Assembly: GCA_010093685.1 (NCBI GenBank)
Contig: MU006229.1
Location: forward strand, 372,001-436,000
Source of the DNA: Ophiobolus disseminans
Taxonomy: Eukaryota; Ascomycota; Dothideomycetes; Pleosporales; Phaeosphaeriaceae
Length of the DNA stretch: 64,000 nucleotides
Direction: 5' to 3'
The notes under the pieces were generated by a model. The model did no database searches. It was not told the DNA's origin and saw nothing but the letters and a program-made list of their open reading frames with translations. Shown piece by piece: positions 30,851-43,350 of this stretch (within the stretch, counting starts at the first letter, position 1; every line of letters begins with the position of its first letter). The position numbers and the translations under genes were made by a program.

Positions 30851-31764
30851 TTCCGGTAAATGTTTGCATCTCTAAATGAGAAACCACTAATTGAAGTGCT
30901 TTAGAAGATAGTTTCGATGGATTGCGGGATGTTGCTTGTTGGTGGTAATGTGTACCTAGGCGTGTTTGGAGAAACCCCGAAACCTGGGATTCACGAAATA
31001 TACCTCGAGCCCGTCCGACTCACAAAGCCTTTGTTTCCATGTGGATAGTGTACTTTTTTTGTTTTGCAATGGCTCAACAATGGGGGGATGGCCGGATGTC
31101 GAGCATGTCCATTGTCTTGAGGAGTTGAGCATTGTTGGACTCGAGACGCTCGTTTTGTACAATGCGGTGGATCTTGAACCACAGTTACATTCTGCATGGG
31201 ACACCAGGAAACATGTGAAAGAACGATAACACCGCCAGAAATCTATCGGCCTGATAGAGCGTCGAATGACAAACCGACGACACACTGGAACGAAGACATT
31301 GTCCGCATACTTGACTTCATGTACCAGACAGAAATAGGTTGCCATCCTTGTTAGTGTTCTTTCCGCTCCATAGTTTTCGGCAAAGTGTCGGAGTATATCA
31401 CTGGATGCAGAGTCAGTAGCCTCTCGGTGCATTTTGACCCGAATCCACAAAGCAATAGGTTACTGATTAGGACTGGGGCGATCACGAGAGCCCTTGCACT
31501 GAACTATCGAGTTTGATCAGCCCCAATGATCCTCCACAAATGTTGAGGCTTGACACCGTGGGGGCGGGGTGCGGCGAAGTGGGTTTCGACACCACGTGCT
31601 AGCGCGCCTTCATAGACGCGCAAGTAGCGCGTTACAGTCCAATGTCAATACTGTGATACTAGTAAGTGTTGATAACAAAGAAACAGTCGGAGTCTTGAAT
31701 GTTAAAATGTTGGGTATTTTGCGTCGACAGACTGCGTTGAAATCTAGAAACAGCACGCAGGCTT
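30851..31764. other. Intergenic
   Basis: Overlapping frames on both strands (minus 30956-31450, plus 30966-31229) have no motif, and the longer begins with TTG. I do not call a gene. The end near 31600-31760 is the 3' side of the oxidoreductase gene. Confidence 0.45.
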
Positions 31765-33358
31765 TCACTTCAATGACCAGACACCATTTTCCTCGATAAT
31801 CTCAATCGGGCGGTTCTCGTCCAGCGATCTCCGGCCAGCCTCGAGGATCGCAGTCGTTGCGATGGTGTTCTTGAGTGTGGGCAGTGGGCGCGCATCGAGC
31901 TGGTCAAGCGTGAGCCTGCCCTCATTCAAGCCGTTGACGGCATCAATGAACTTCTCGAACGAGATGTAGCCGTAGCCGGTCTGACCAGCAAAGTTACCCT
32001 CCTCGTCTGGTGCGTACTTCATGTAGAATCTGGTTTTTGATTAGTATACTGTTGAGTCCAATGTGGGAACATGACTTACGGGTTGTACCACAGCAGACCA
32101 GTCTCATCGTCAGTGACATCATATCCGCGCTTGGCCTGGTTGACGCGAACCTCTCCCTTGGATGCCATGTAATGGAAGTATTGGTTGGAGTGCACACCGG
32201 CCTTCTGCGGTGCGGCCCAGCCTGCTGTGTATACACCAGTTGCGCGCTTGCTCGGGTCGTCTTTCTTTATCCAGTCGGTCAGAAGAGTAATCGTGTCTTC
32301 TGTCGAAGGATCGCAGCCAAGAGTGGTCGCAATACCCTTCGCGCCACTTGCCATGACACGCACTGGCTTCCAGTCTGGGATCATCGACTCGTTGATGTCG
32401 ACGTGATGTGAGTTGAGATAATACGAGATGTCGCTGTCTTTGCCGGCCCATGCCTTGAATGTCTCGAGCTGGCTCCTAGACTGGTATTAGCCATTGTACG
32501 CGTATCGGTCAACGCGGTCTCTTACTTGGGCTGACTCATGTAGGAGTAGAAGTAGTTGAAATCACCCAGCTTCTGAGCCCTGAAACGCGCATCCGCGTAG
32601 GCAGGGTCATAACGCTTGTGGTGCTCGACGTATACAAAGACACTGTGCTTCTTTGCCAATTTGAGAAGCTCCTGGTGGTGTTCGAGGAGCTTGACTGCTG
32701 GTTTTGTGATAAGGACGTGGATGCCGCGCTCAATGGCGTATTGAGCGATTGGGTAATGGGTGGTGTCAGGGGTGAAAATGGTGACTGCGTCATGCTTAGC
32801 GAATAACTCTCAGCCTTCACGTAAGACGGTCACTTACTCGCACTGCCCTTCGGCAGCGCATCGATCGCAGTCTTGTATGCGTCTGGGTCGGTCTTGCCCT
32901 CCTTTGGGAATTCGTCGAAAGACACGTCTAGGCCGTTGTAGGCTTCGGAGATGTTCTTCTGCAAATGCTCGCCTATGCACTGTGAGCACTCTGAGGCCAA
33001 TGAGGAGGAAAGCGCACAACTCACGGATTGCGGGGAATTTGCCGCCCGAGACGCCAACCATAGACAGCTTTCCAACCTTTCCACGCCTGCGAAGGTCGAA
33101 CAGGGTCAGGCCGACCACACCGACTTTCTTGTCTGACTTGGATGCACCTCCTCCAACGAATCCCGTCGTGTACTCTCCTGTACCGACCTAGCAATTTTGT
33201 CAGCTTTCAGAACTGTAGCTGCAACGCATATTTGCTGGACAACGCGTGCATGCTTTTGCATAGCATGAGCTACACAGGTCGGCAGACAGACGTAGTTCTT
33301 CATCTTAACGCGTTGTTGATGAGGGGTAACGTACCATCAGAACCTCCGGGGGCGCCAT
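31765..33358 (-). CDS. Gfo/Idh/MocA-family NAD(P)-dependent oxidoreductase
   Basis: Predicted sugar or polyol dehydrogenase of 413 residues in six exons: 33335-33358, 33025-33187, 32838-32972, 32526-32784, 32080-32475 and 31765-32029. All joins keep frame, and donors are GTACGT, GTGAGT, GTAAGT, GTAAGA and GTAAGT. The N-terminal Rossmann part contains KVGVVGLTLFDLRRRGKVG. The dinucleotide-side motif, usually EKP, reads ITKPAVK (Thr in place of Glu). The C-terminal part carries the family's catalytic-side HHVDINE. Substrate is unknown. The head-to-head neighbour is an aldolase of the DapA family (34421-35410), which suggests a shared sugar-acid pathway and a shared promoter. Exon 1 is only eight codons. 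Confidence 0.87.
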
Positions 33359-34420
33359 TGTAGCTGATCTTTGCTATTGTGGGTAGATGTACAGGTCAAT
33401 TGAGTCGTTGTTCAGCTCCCGCTGTGCTGCTTGGGAAGTTAAAAGAGAATGGAGAGCTCAACGAAGGGCAGGCGCATTCACTACGCTTTGTTCACGCAGA
33501 CGCCGCGGCATTTGAACAAAGTGAGCTTATTGAACTAGGGTAAGCTGGAATTACATTTTCCCAGCAGCGAGCGATGAGGGGCACCTAGAGGGGCTGAGAT
33601 GCTCACACGATGTGGTACAGTTTTGCCGGATCCCGCGGCCGGATGACGTTGTGCTTGCTCATGAGGCTTTTCACAGTGCTTGTGGCGCTCCCAAGGACAA
33701 TTAATGCTTTCTCTGAGCGGTGTGAGCATCTTCAGATAGAGTCCCCAAGAAGCCCAAGACGGCTGGAACGCGCTGTTGAGACGTGTACGGAGGCCGATGT
33801 CTTTCACGTTCCGAGGGTCGAAGCCAGCTTCCCCAGGCCAAGGAAATAACGCGAGTCGCGACCGATGCACCCCACGCTTCATCACCGCTGTCCATTGGTG
33901 GAGAAACGAGACACATATCTTCCGTGGCTAACATCGCGCTGCTGTGCCACCATGCTCGACATCCAAACCCTGCCGCAGGCGGCATCGCGTTCCATCAGTC
34001 AACCGATTATTTTAGTCACCCCCGTAAAAAAGCCCGCATCAGGTCCCGCATTTCGCGCAGTTGTGTCCCGAGTTCGCCAGATGGCCCACAGCCCTGCACG
34101 CGACGTTGGCTCTAGCCTTTGTCGTCCCAGGACTACTGGTGCGCCTGGCGAATGAACGACGCGCATTTGACGAAATTTTGACATCCTTAGAGCCCTCAGG
34201 GCGCGCGAGCAAAGGTGGGATGTTCTTGGGCTCTGCCGAGCTAGCTCCTCTGCTCTACTTTACGCCGATTGCCATCCATTTCGCTGATATATTAAAGCTG
34301 ACCGAGCCCGTGTGCTGACCATTGTTGCTGAGTGCTTCTTCCTCTCCTCCGTTCTTCTCGTCTTCTCCGTTGTACCCACCTTCATAAAACTATCACATCT
34401 TTACTTGACTTGTCTCCAAT
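33359..34420. promoter_or_regulatory. Shared divergent promoter of oxidoreductase and aldolase genes
   Basis: About 1.06 kb between two divergent starts. Pyrimidine-rich tracts (CTTCTTCCTCTCCTCC-like) at 34325-34380 lie just before the aldolase start, as is common for fungal transcription starts. No gene is seen. Confidence 0.5.
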
Positions 34421-35410
34421 ATGACTTCAAACGGACACACCAATGGTGCCAATGGGCACTCCAAGGAGCGCACTCCTCTGCGGCCGGGTATCTACTCGCC
34501 AACCATGACTTTCTTTGACCCAGAGACCGAAGAGCTCGACATTGCTGCCATCAAGAAGCATGCCGTGAGACTTGCAGAAGCCGGTCTTGTCGGGCTTGTA
34601 ACCATGGGATCAAACGGAGAAGCTGTCCATCTCTCAAGAGCCGAGAAGACTGCAGTCACACGAGCAACCCGTGAAGCCCTTGATGAAGCTGGTTTCCAAA
34701 ATGTACCCGTCATGGTCGGAGCTTCCGAACACGGCATCAAGCTCACTATTGAGCTCTGCAAGGAGGCTGAAGCTGCTGGTGGCGAGTACGTCCTGATGGT
34801 GCCTCCCAGCTACTACCGCTACGCCATTGACGAGGACGCCATCTACGAGTACTTCACCAAGGTCGCAGACGCCTCGCCACTCCCCATTGTTCTTTACAAC
34901 TACCCAGGAGCCGTTGCCGGCATCGATATGGATAGTGACTTGATTATCAAGTTGTCCAAGCACCCCAACATTGTCGGCACCAAGTTCACCTGCGGCAACA
35001 CCGGAAAGCTTACTCGTGTTGCCTCTGCTGTCAACGCGTGCACTCCCAAGAGCAATGGCAGTGGGTACATGGCTTTCGGCGGTATGGCCGACTTTACTGC
35101 ACAGACTGCTGCCAGTGGCGGCTCAGGGATCATTGCTGGTGGTGCCAACGTTCTGCCCAAAACTTGCGTCAAGGTATGGAACTTGTGGGCTGAGGGCAAA
35201 TACGATGAGTCTATCGCACTTCAGAAGGTGCTCAGCAAGGGTGACTGGGTCTTGACCAAGGCCGCCATTCCTGGAACAAAGTCAGCTATTCAGTCATATT
35301 ACGGCTACGGCGGATACCCTCGCCGCCCTCTCAAGAGGCTGCCGCAAGAGAAGGTTGATGCTGTCGCAGAAGGCATCCGGGAGGTCATGGAGGTTGAGAA
35401 GAGCTTATAA
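34421..35410 (+). CDS. DapA (dihydrodipicolinate synthase)-family aldolase
   Basis: Intronless, 329 residues. This is a (beta/alpha)8 class I aldolase in which a lysine forms a Schiff base with a 2-keto acid. The conserved tyrosine motif is YNYPGAVAG, and the Schiff-base lysine is in GTKFTCGN. The early G-S-N-G-E block binds the keto-acid carboxylate (family reads GTTGE or GSNGE). Fungi lack the diaminopimelate route, so lysine synthesis is unlikely. Candidates are L-threo-3-deoxy-hexulosonate aldolase (galacturonate pathway, LGA1/GaaC type) or 4-hydroxy-2-oxoglutarate aldolase type. The divergent oxidoreductase neighbour supports sugar-acid use. The start ATG begins an Asn/Gly-rich, cytosolic-looking leader. 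Confidence 0.9.
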   Translation: MTSNGHTNGANGHSKERTPLRPGIYSPTMTFFDPETEELDIAAIKKHAVRLAEAGLVGLVTMGSNGEAVHLSRAEKTAVTRATREALDEAGFQNVPVMVGASEHGIKLTIELCKEAEAAGGEYVLMVPPSYYRYAIDEDAIYEYFTKVADASPLPIVLYNYPGAVAGIDMDSDLIIKLSKHPNIVGTKFTCGNTGKLTRVASAVNACTPKSNGSGYMAFGGMADFTAQTAASGGSGIIAGGANVLPKTCVKVWNLWAEGKYDESIALQKVLSKGDWVLTKAAIPGTKSAIQSYYGYGGYPRRPLKRLPQEKVDAVAEGIREVMEVEKSL

Positions 35411-36475
35411 TGATGCTACGACATGGTTCATGAATTACGTTTCTTTATACTCTACTTCATTCTGCTGAAGCTCGCATATGATCCATCGCAGATTTGTCCA
35501 AAAGCTTTTCCATGCCTTGGGCGCAGCCTATCTATGTAAATACGCGCTCGAATAGAGATCAACTTAATACTCCCTCGGCTTTGATTTGCTTCTATGGTTA
35601 TTTGTCGTGAACGCGTAGTCTAGCTACCTGAGGTTATGGGAGGTCTCCACGATTGGCAGGCTTATAGCAATATAGTGCAACGACTGTTCGACATCATGTG
35701 TAAGACACAGAATTGTGCAGGCTCTTCTTCCGCTGTGTGACATTGGTGCATGTCTTTGGGCACCCTTTCGAATTCATGCGGTAATGGTGCAGTTAGAAAA
35801 CTCGATGATCTCGTTGCTAGAACGCTACATGTCGCGCGTTACAAAATTGTAATTGTGTACATCAAGTATTTGTAGCATTCGCCTGTGAAGATGAGGTGTT
35901 TTTCTGCTCGCACTAGCGCTGAGTTCTCGTACCTGCTATTTGCTCAGATTGTCACGTGTAAGCCGATGTTGTAGGCGCACCTTCCTCACGAACGGACCTA
36001 CCAAATATTCGGCAACTCTGACGAACTGAAAAGCTTTCACCGCACCACTCCACTTCAACGTCGTGAACCTCACCACTCACACGCCTAACTTCCGAATTTA
36101 CCTCTCTTTACTGCGGTTGCTGTGCAAAACATGCCGTTTTTGTGCTGTTACCAGCTACCATCTGAAAACCGTATCCGCATTTCCAAGCGCTTCTTATCGA
36201 GCATTTCGTCGCCTCTCAACACTTCTATCACTTGCAGCTTGTGCGCAAAGACTCTCTTACTTGTGAGTATCTACATCTCCTCATGGAGATAGTACGTGAT
36301 ATTGATATGTAGTACAAGTGATTGCCAAGCACAATGCGCCGGTCTATAGACATCCGAAACCCATCTATATTCTTACATGCCACTTCGCAACCTTTTCCAG
36401 GCTGCTTTCGCTTTAAAACAGCCTCCTGGGGATATACATGCTCCGTCAATAACCATAAATGCCAAATACACCTAG
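35411..36475. other. Intergenic
   Basis: 3' UTRs of the aldolase and xlnR genes, which converge here. No gene is recognised. Small frames lack motifs. Confidence 0.5.
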
Positions 36476-39229
36476 TCAAATCGCAAGGCCGTTGCCGAGA
36501 CTGGTCCATCGGTATAGAGAAAGGATTTCTCGCCGCTTGGCCGGTGTCATTTCCCGAGCATGTCCGTGGCCCTTGATTTGCGCCAAAGTCGAGATCATGA
36601 CTTTGCGAAAGTTCCTCTGATACTCGGTATTCAGTGTTACAACAGCGGCCTCGTGGGCCCGAACAATCGTTTCACATGCCCTTATCACGCCCTCGTTGGT
36701 CTCGGTAGACAATTTATCGGCCAATAGGAGCAAAATCAAGCTTCCTTGCAAAAGATACTGGATGCTGTCAGCTTTGGTAAATCCAGGACATATCAGGATA
36801 AGTCTCTCACCATTCCGAACAGATATGGCATGAAGGATAGATCGGGATCGAGGTCAAGAATTTCCTCCACCGCATGCGCGGCCGAGATCGCGTTCGATGT
36901 TGCAGCGAGGAAGCTTGGAGAGCATATCCACATGTTGTCGTCCTCCAGGAGTGCCACCGGGTCCCACTTTCCATGCAGGAGAATATGCAGCACATGCATG
37001 ATGTGCGTGGCATATGCAGCAACTTTGCGCGTCTGATGTGTCCATTCACTGCGAACGGGATCAGGAGTCGTGTTTTGCTGATTGACAGCTTCTTCGTTCT
37101 GGCCGCAGCCGTGCTGTGCTTTGAAAGCCTCGATGCTGTACGCATATCGCTCGAGTTGATGAGTTATTTCCGCTTCATGGAGCTCCCAAGAATTGCGCTG
37201 CCCGAATCGTGGATGGTTTTTCTGAGCGTTCAGGTCGACAATATCGCCAAGTATGGTCATCAACGGAAGGAAGAAACCGAAGATGTCGTGCCTGGAAGAG
37301 TTAGTATTTGGATAACTAAGTGAGGAGACAAGCGCCAATGTCAGACTCAGAGACGAGAACGCTGCTCGGCAGGCCGCCATTGTACGTACGAGGTGCATTG
37401 GAAGTTCAAGCCCTTGGCGCGCGGCCCAGAGTGACCAGTGTAAAACTCGCCTGTTTGCCACAGCGTGTCCGGAACCGGCTGATAGAGGTCCTCGCACTCA
37501 TTGTCTAGCATGGCCAGTGGGCGGTTATAGCAAAGTCCAAGGTGTCGATCAACCATGTAAAGAAGCCACCAGAGTCGTCGTCTCTCCTCCTTCATTTCCT
37601 CTACGATCGCTGCCGAGGGTGTTCCGACTGGAACTTGTGCGCCAGACCGAGAACAGTCCGAAAGGCCAACATCAATCTCACCATTCTCATCTCGCTCAGG
37701 ACTAGATTCGAAAAGCTCTCGACCTAGCTTCAATTCTCTCGCAAGCGACCATGCCGCATTCCACCACCGCAGCGAAGCCGCTTTGTACTCGCTTGCGGAT
37801 GTTACCACACCAAGGTTCATATACGTTGCAATATCGTCCAAGGTACTGGTAGGTGGCATTGCGCCATCAGGTCTACCGTCATAACGGCCTATGACTCGGT
37901 CAACACGGAAGCTGTCGTGAGCTGCGGACGTCATGCCGGATCCGGATCCAGGGGTAAATCCATGCGACGAGGGAGAGTGGACCAGAGGCTTGAGTAAGTC
38001 GACCGTCAGCTTCCACAATTTCTGGCAAATGATCGACCTCGTGGATGGTGACGATGTCAAGTAGCTAGCTTCACTCGTTTGCGCAGCAATCCAAAGCATG
38101 CTTCCGAGCAGGGCTGGACTGCACTTCCTTGGCTTGTGTTGTCGCAAGAACGACCGTTTCCTGAAAACAGAGCCTAGGATGTACGGGGAAGTAGGCTCCA
38201 TGAACACCGAGGATGAGCTTTGGAAATAATACTCCAAGAGATCGCACGCAGTCGAGACAGTCATGATCGTTCCGAGATGAGGTATAATGGGCTTCAGCAC
38301 TGGGTATCTACATGGCACAGACATGGCAGCACCCCCATTTTGTGACGAGCTGGCGCTCACCCCAGACTGCGGCGATCCAGTATCAGCAGATCCATAGCTG
38401 TGTGGTGAAGATTGCCTAGCGGCCTGGTAGTGCATAGGATACCCCATGTTTGCGTACTCGGCTGGCATTGACCCGTTGTGCTCTGGAATTAGGTGGATGC
38501 CGTTCATTGCGTACATCATCTCGCTCCTTGGTAGTTCAGCGTGCATTGGTGGGTAAGTCGCGCCAGAACCAAGCAGCAAAGGGTCTATCATCATATGGTT
38601 GACTGGTGGGTTGAAGGGTGCACCTGACGATGAACGTTAGCACCTTCAACAACGAAACGACGCGTTAGTATATCCTACCTGAGTGTAACGATTGCCAATC
38701 ACCTGGTGGCGGCAGGCCTTTGTTAGGGAAATGCTGGACTACCGGTGTCGCTTCTGATTGGGACCACACTTCCTCCTCCATCTCCATCTCCGAAAGACCA
38801 GACCTCTCGAAATAACCGTTGCTTGTTAGTCCATTGGGCGTTTGTGGACTGTGTCCAGCAGCAGCCGCCTCTTCTCGTTGTTTTTGGATATGCCTCGGTA
38901 CCTTAACGGCATTAGCGTAATGCGACGGCATTGATAACTGTACACCCTCGTTGTGTTTCGCAAGCGCGGACAGCAACAGCAGATCACTCTGGGAATATAT
39001 AGTCGGTACTTTAACGTACCTTACCACGGCGCTTCTTCTCCCTTTGGTACTGGCAAACATACTCGAGCTCGATACACCTCGAACACGGCGACTGGCCGTT
39101 GCACCTCGTTCGCATGCGGTGGCAGTGGTCGCAGGCTCGGCTTACTCTCCGCTTCACCGGCGCAGAGCCCCTTCGTTCGAGTTTCGGCATTTCTCCTGTC
39201 GCAGGCTCCATTGTGGCAAAATCGGACAT
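36476..39229 (-). CDS. xlnR: XlnR/Xyr1 xylanolytic transcriptional activator
   Basis: Zn2Cys6 activator of xylanase and related genes, 809 residues in five exons: 39020-39229, 38679-38901, 37390-38623, 36811-37291 and 36476-36757. Zinc-cluster cysteines run from C33 to C59 (CX2C-X6-C-X5-C-X2-C-X6-C). Long stretches agree with what I know of XlnR: the VFRKRSFL block, SEYKAASLRWWNAAW with the following ARELKLGREL, RRRLWWLLYMVDRHL, LPLMTILGDIVDL, YATHIMHVLHILLHGKWDP, DPDLSFMPYLFG, and a C-terminus ending LYRWTSLGNGLAI. Introns are 118, 55, 98 and 53 nt. It is somewhat shorter than the Aspergillus protein (about 875). GGCTAAA-type XlnR sites are present upstream of the GH10 xylanase gene in this window. 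In Aspergillus and Trichoderma, activity responds to xylose and arabinose. Confidence 0.95.
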
Positions 39230-42200
39230 TCGAATTGAGATTGAGTATTGGCGGCAGTCGATTGTGCAAGCGGGATGAAGCGGTCAATAGGAAAATCTGG
39301 GGACGGTCATGCGGTACTTGTTCGTTGGGGAAGTAGGTGGGTCGACCGTTAGTGCGAAGCGGTTTCCAACCTCGAAGAGGAATCCTGGTCACTAAAAGCC
39401 ACGATCTAAATCTTCCATGCGTCCAAGTAGCTTCGAGAAGCGAGATCAACTGGAGTGCAATATCAGAAGACGCAATAGTTAATTCCACTCTCCATGGATG
39501 TATGGGGACTGTAGGGGATTGGCCCGCCGATCGTGGAGGGCACTTGCGGTCGGCACCTGGTTTTCGGCGACGCCACCTGTACGTGCTCCTCTGCACAGGC
39601 CAACCACAGCGCGTCCGGTTATATCGAGGCGCATTTAACCTTCATCCCTGTCGTCTCCGCAATGTGAAGCTTGAAAGGAAGCCCTCGGCGCGGACCAGAG
39701 GTCCGCTAGAGTGCACGTCAAATTCGCCCCAAGTCTGCAGCACAGCTACGCTGCAACACCCTGCATTTTTCTCCAGACCGTGGCTTGATGCGCCTGGCCG
39801 CCTCTAACGCTCGCCGAGGGTGCTTGCGCAATGCCAACATTGCCAGGCTCATTATATGCGCCTGCTATAGCCCCTCCCTTTCTCCGAAGTCTTGATACGA
39901 CTGAGTGGCGAGGGATTTGGTAATGCGGTGTACATGCTGAAACGCCTCTTTCCCACTTCGAGGTTGGGATGGCGAACATAGCGCGAAAGATGCCAGACGT
40001 CAAGGCGTCAGAACATGCACACAATGCGCGCCATGAAACAGCTGCCACCAAACGATGCCTCGCGTGCGTGTGGTACTACCCGGGAGGGCGGCGAATGACG
40101 TCCAATCTGGCCCACTTTAAAGAGATCACGACAAGCGTTGGAGAACGCATTGTATCTTCTCCGGTGTCCACACGTGGCCGGGACAGTAGGTGACGACTAG
40201 CTGGATTGCTCTCTTGTATGCAACCACCACTGCTTCCATGCAGGAGGCTTGATAAGGTTCCTGGGTCCAGCACCAGGCGCACAGTGCTTTACTGCAAACC
40301 AGGCTTCGAGAAGTACTCGCCCGCACGTCACCACTCAATCGAAGCAGCCATCACGTTGACAGAACATCCTTGCGTTACACACTATCCTCTTCAAAGAGGC
40401 GTAGGTTGAACACCGCATGATAGTCCCCGAATATGAGCCCCTCTGGTCTGCTATATGCTATATGAATCTGTCTAACATTCAGGCAAAGTCCTATACGAGG
40501 AGCACTAGTCATTCATTCTCAACTACTTCCACGTCTTAGCAGCCTTTAGAAGACACCCTTCATATTTCCAGAAGCCTGGTCGCAATATCAAACCGCTCTG
40601 TAGTGTACACACGCCAGCATTCGACCAAATCCCCTCAACCTGAAACAAGTTGTCGAAGCAAAAGGGAAAGACTTGCTTCATTGCATACGATGATCTTCAC
40701 GCCACCGTACCTTGCCTTCACATGCGAAGAGTCAGGCTCATGCATACGTGCAATTCTGAAGCGTGCTGACAGCGACACCGGCCCGTCCATGGTTCGCAGA
40801 ACCTGGAGCGATATTCCCACAATTGTGATTCGTAGGCTTGATCGGTGTTCATTGACACTATTGGCAGACTGCTGCAGCCACGCGCACGAGGACATCGTGA
40901 ATGGTCACCGTGCATAGCGGCAGAAGTCTCCACAGATTGCTTTTGCAACGTTGATGCAGTCTCAAGGCGCATTCGCCAGGACCCGGCTGCATTGCATTGG
41001 CCGACACCCTCTTGCATTTCCTGGATGCGGAAACAAGCAAAGCAGACGCACACCACGCGCACGCGGCAACTTATGTCGTGTAACCAGACCATTTTTTAGT
41101 CCAGTCTTTTCTGGGTCGAACGCCACGGCGGTTTGACGACTTCTGGTGAAGAAGAAAGCTGTGATTCGCCGAACCGAAATCGCTCTACCGTACCGGCGTG
41201 TCCAAGCGTTAATCCCTGAGGTTCCCCACAAACGCTAATATGTGGCTCTCTTTGCAGCTCTCACAGAACCCTCTATCCATCAAATATGGTGGAGCAAGAT
41301 GCTCGGATCTGCCCGGAGGGAAGTGGCCCCCACATGCGATGATCTGTACTTCGTCATGATGGTCCTGCTACTGCAAGCGTTGGGTTTTCGGTCCCAGTGA
41401 TGGTCCTCCGACCAGTCACACGACGGTGCAACAATATGGATATGATGGAAGGGGTACTGCTATCATCAGCGTGCCATATTATCAAGGGTCCAGCGCCCGG
41501 CACTGCCATAGAAGCCACCAACGCAGCTGGAATTAGTGCAACCTTAAATGGCCGGGATCCCGCAATCCGACATCAACAGGACTGGTACCGAAGTCGCACG
41601 AGCCGCACGCGGACTCTCTGCAAAAGGTCTCGGGTACTCCTTCGGTACGAATCTCGATGACCAGATCATGATGGCTCTTTACCAGGTTTCCCACTAGTCC
41701 CAGGGCGTCCTGCAGCCCCATCGAGAAGGCACCTCGGTTGAGCGGAAGCGCGTCTTGTAGCGACACGCCCTGTCCATCTTATGACCCTAGCCTCCTGTTA
41801 TACCCCCCTTCCAGTGTAAAGACCCACAATTACCCTCACAAATGGCAGTACACCACTGGGATCAAGCCTCCACCAGTAGCGTGCCCGTCTACCGCTTTGG
41901 CTGGGCGATGATGAACGTGCCGTTGCTCGACAGCGCGCAGCCTCACAGCTGGGGCAGTTCTAGGACATTTGGAGCTAGACGCAACCCTGTTGTCATGTCA
42001 CAGCTGGGCAACGCTTCTCGCCGTCGTAAGCGAAAGCTGGCGAGATCATGCAGCAATTCGGCCATCGCAGATTTGTGTGGGGATTGACCAGGGAGGTGGG
42101 CTATAATACCCAGTATTATGACTGCTGTCAACCATCTGAGAGTGGACGCAACGTTTAATGAAGGATAGTGCCGTCAAGGCAAGAAGTAGCGGCCTGCTGA

Positions 42201-43350
42201 CAGTGTCTAATTAGTTGCGGTGTAGGCACCGCTAGCAGTCAACTGCATGTGCACGGAGAGTCTCCTGTGTGATCTTCATGCCTTGGGCGACCTGTAAGCA
42301 CACTCTACTTGCGACCGAGTGTCACACAGGAAGTCGATTGATTTCACAACAAACTTGCTTTTTAGTTTGCGCCATACAACAACGCCTCTGTCAATCTTTG
42401 TGACAACTAGCGATTGCGCTCAGGGTCGCCACGTTTCTACCACGCGGTCACACGCAAATCTTTGTCGATCATGGTTTGGTCCACATCGGCTCCCCAATGG
42501 TGGTCCATGCTCGGCACTCCGGTGCTGCAATAATTATAGCCGGCTACGTAATGCCATGCCCCTCACGCTAACATGAGCGTATACGAATTAGGTGTTGCAA
42601 CACCTTATGTCGAATTCGTGCAAGGTTGTACAGTGTGTTTCAAGAAGACGCCACGTTCTCTACTATGTCAGAACCAGTAATGATAAGCAGCTTGAGAGAT
42701 GATGGGAGTTCCTCCGACCTTCGAGAAGCTCAGAACTTCAGAAGCAGCTTCCAGGATTCGATGCTATCCGCAATGGATCTTAGCATAATCTCTTGGTGTT
42801 CAGATCTTCTTGTGAAGACCTTGAAATTGCTTAACGTGGATTTACTGGAACCTCCCCGAAACACACAACCTAGTGTTAGTATGCGCACTATGGTCATTAT
42901 CACTGTTAATTACGAAGCATTCGCACTCCATGTTCACCGCTAGTCACGATTGTAGGAAAAAGCAAAGGTGCGTGCTCTATGCACCGTCACTTTTCGCTTC
43001 ACCAGCAGCACGGTACCCTGACGATCATACCCGTCAAATCCAGTTGGAAGGTAACGAAACTAAATGAAACGTTTTGTGGATTCGGTCCGATCTTCACAAC
43101 CTGAATATTTGGATCGTCAGCTTCGAAGATCCACATGCGTTACACACTCGACCATCAACGCGGTGTTTAGAGACTAAGCATTACATGCCGTGTTCTAACA
43201 CTTCGCCCCAATCTACATACGATCGGAAACCACTCGCCCACGTCTTTAGTTAGACGCCACGTTCCACGGATCTGAACACAAGACACACCGGACCCACCGA
43301 GCAAACGACCACCTCCTCAACACCACTAAACATGGAAAAGGTAACTAAAC
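39230..43350. other. Gene-free region upstream of xlnR
   Basis: About 4.1 kb without a recognisable gene on either strand. The longest frame (39337-39807, 156 codons) has no motif and overlaps the presumed xlnR promoter. Frames at 41533-41766 (minus) and 41842-42087 (plus) are also uninformative. I found no terminal repeats or transposase fragments by eye. It may be a long regulatory region or old, mutated sequence. Confidence 0.45.

Noticed and set aside
30956..31450. 164-codon minus-strand frame near the intact C48 gene
   Set aside because: It starts with TTG, has no domain, and competing frames exist on both strands. It may be a fragment, but I cannot support a gene.
41533..42087. Short frames in the xlnR upstream region
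   Set aside because: They are under 90 codons and lack recognisable domains. I could not link them to transposon or gene fragments.
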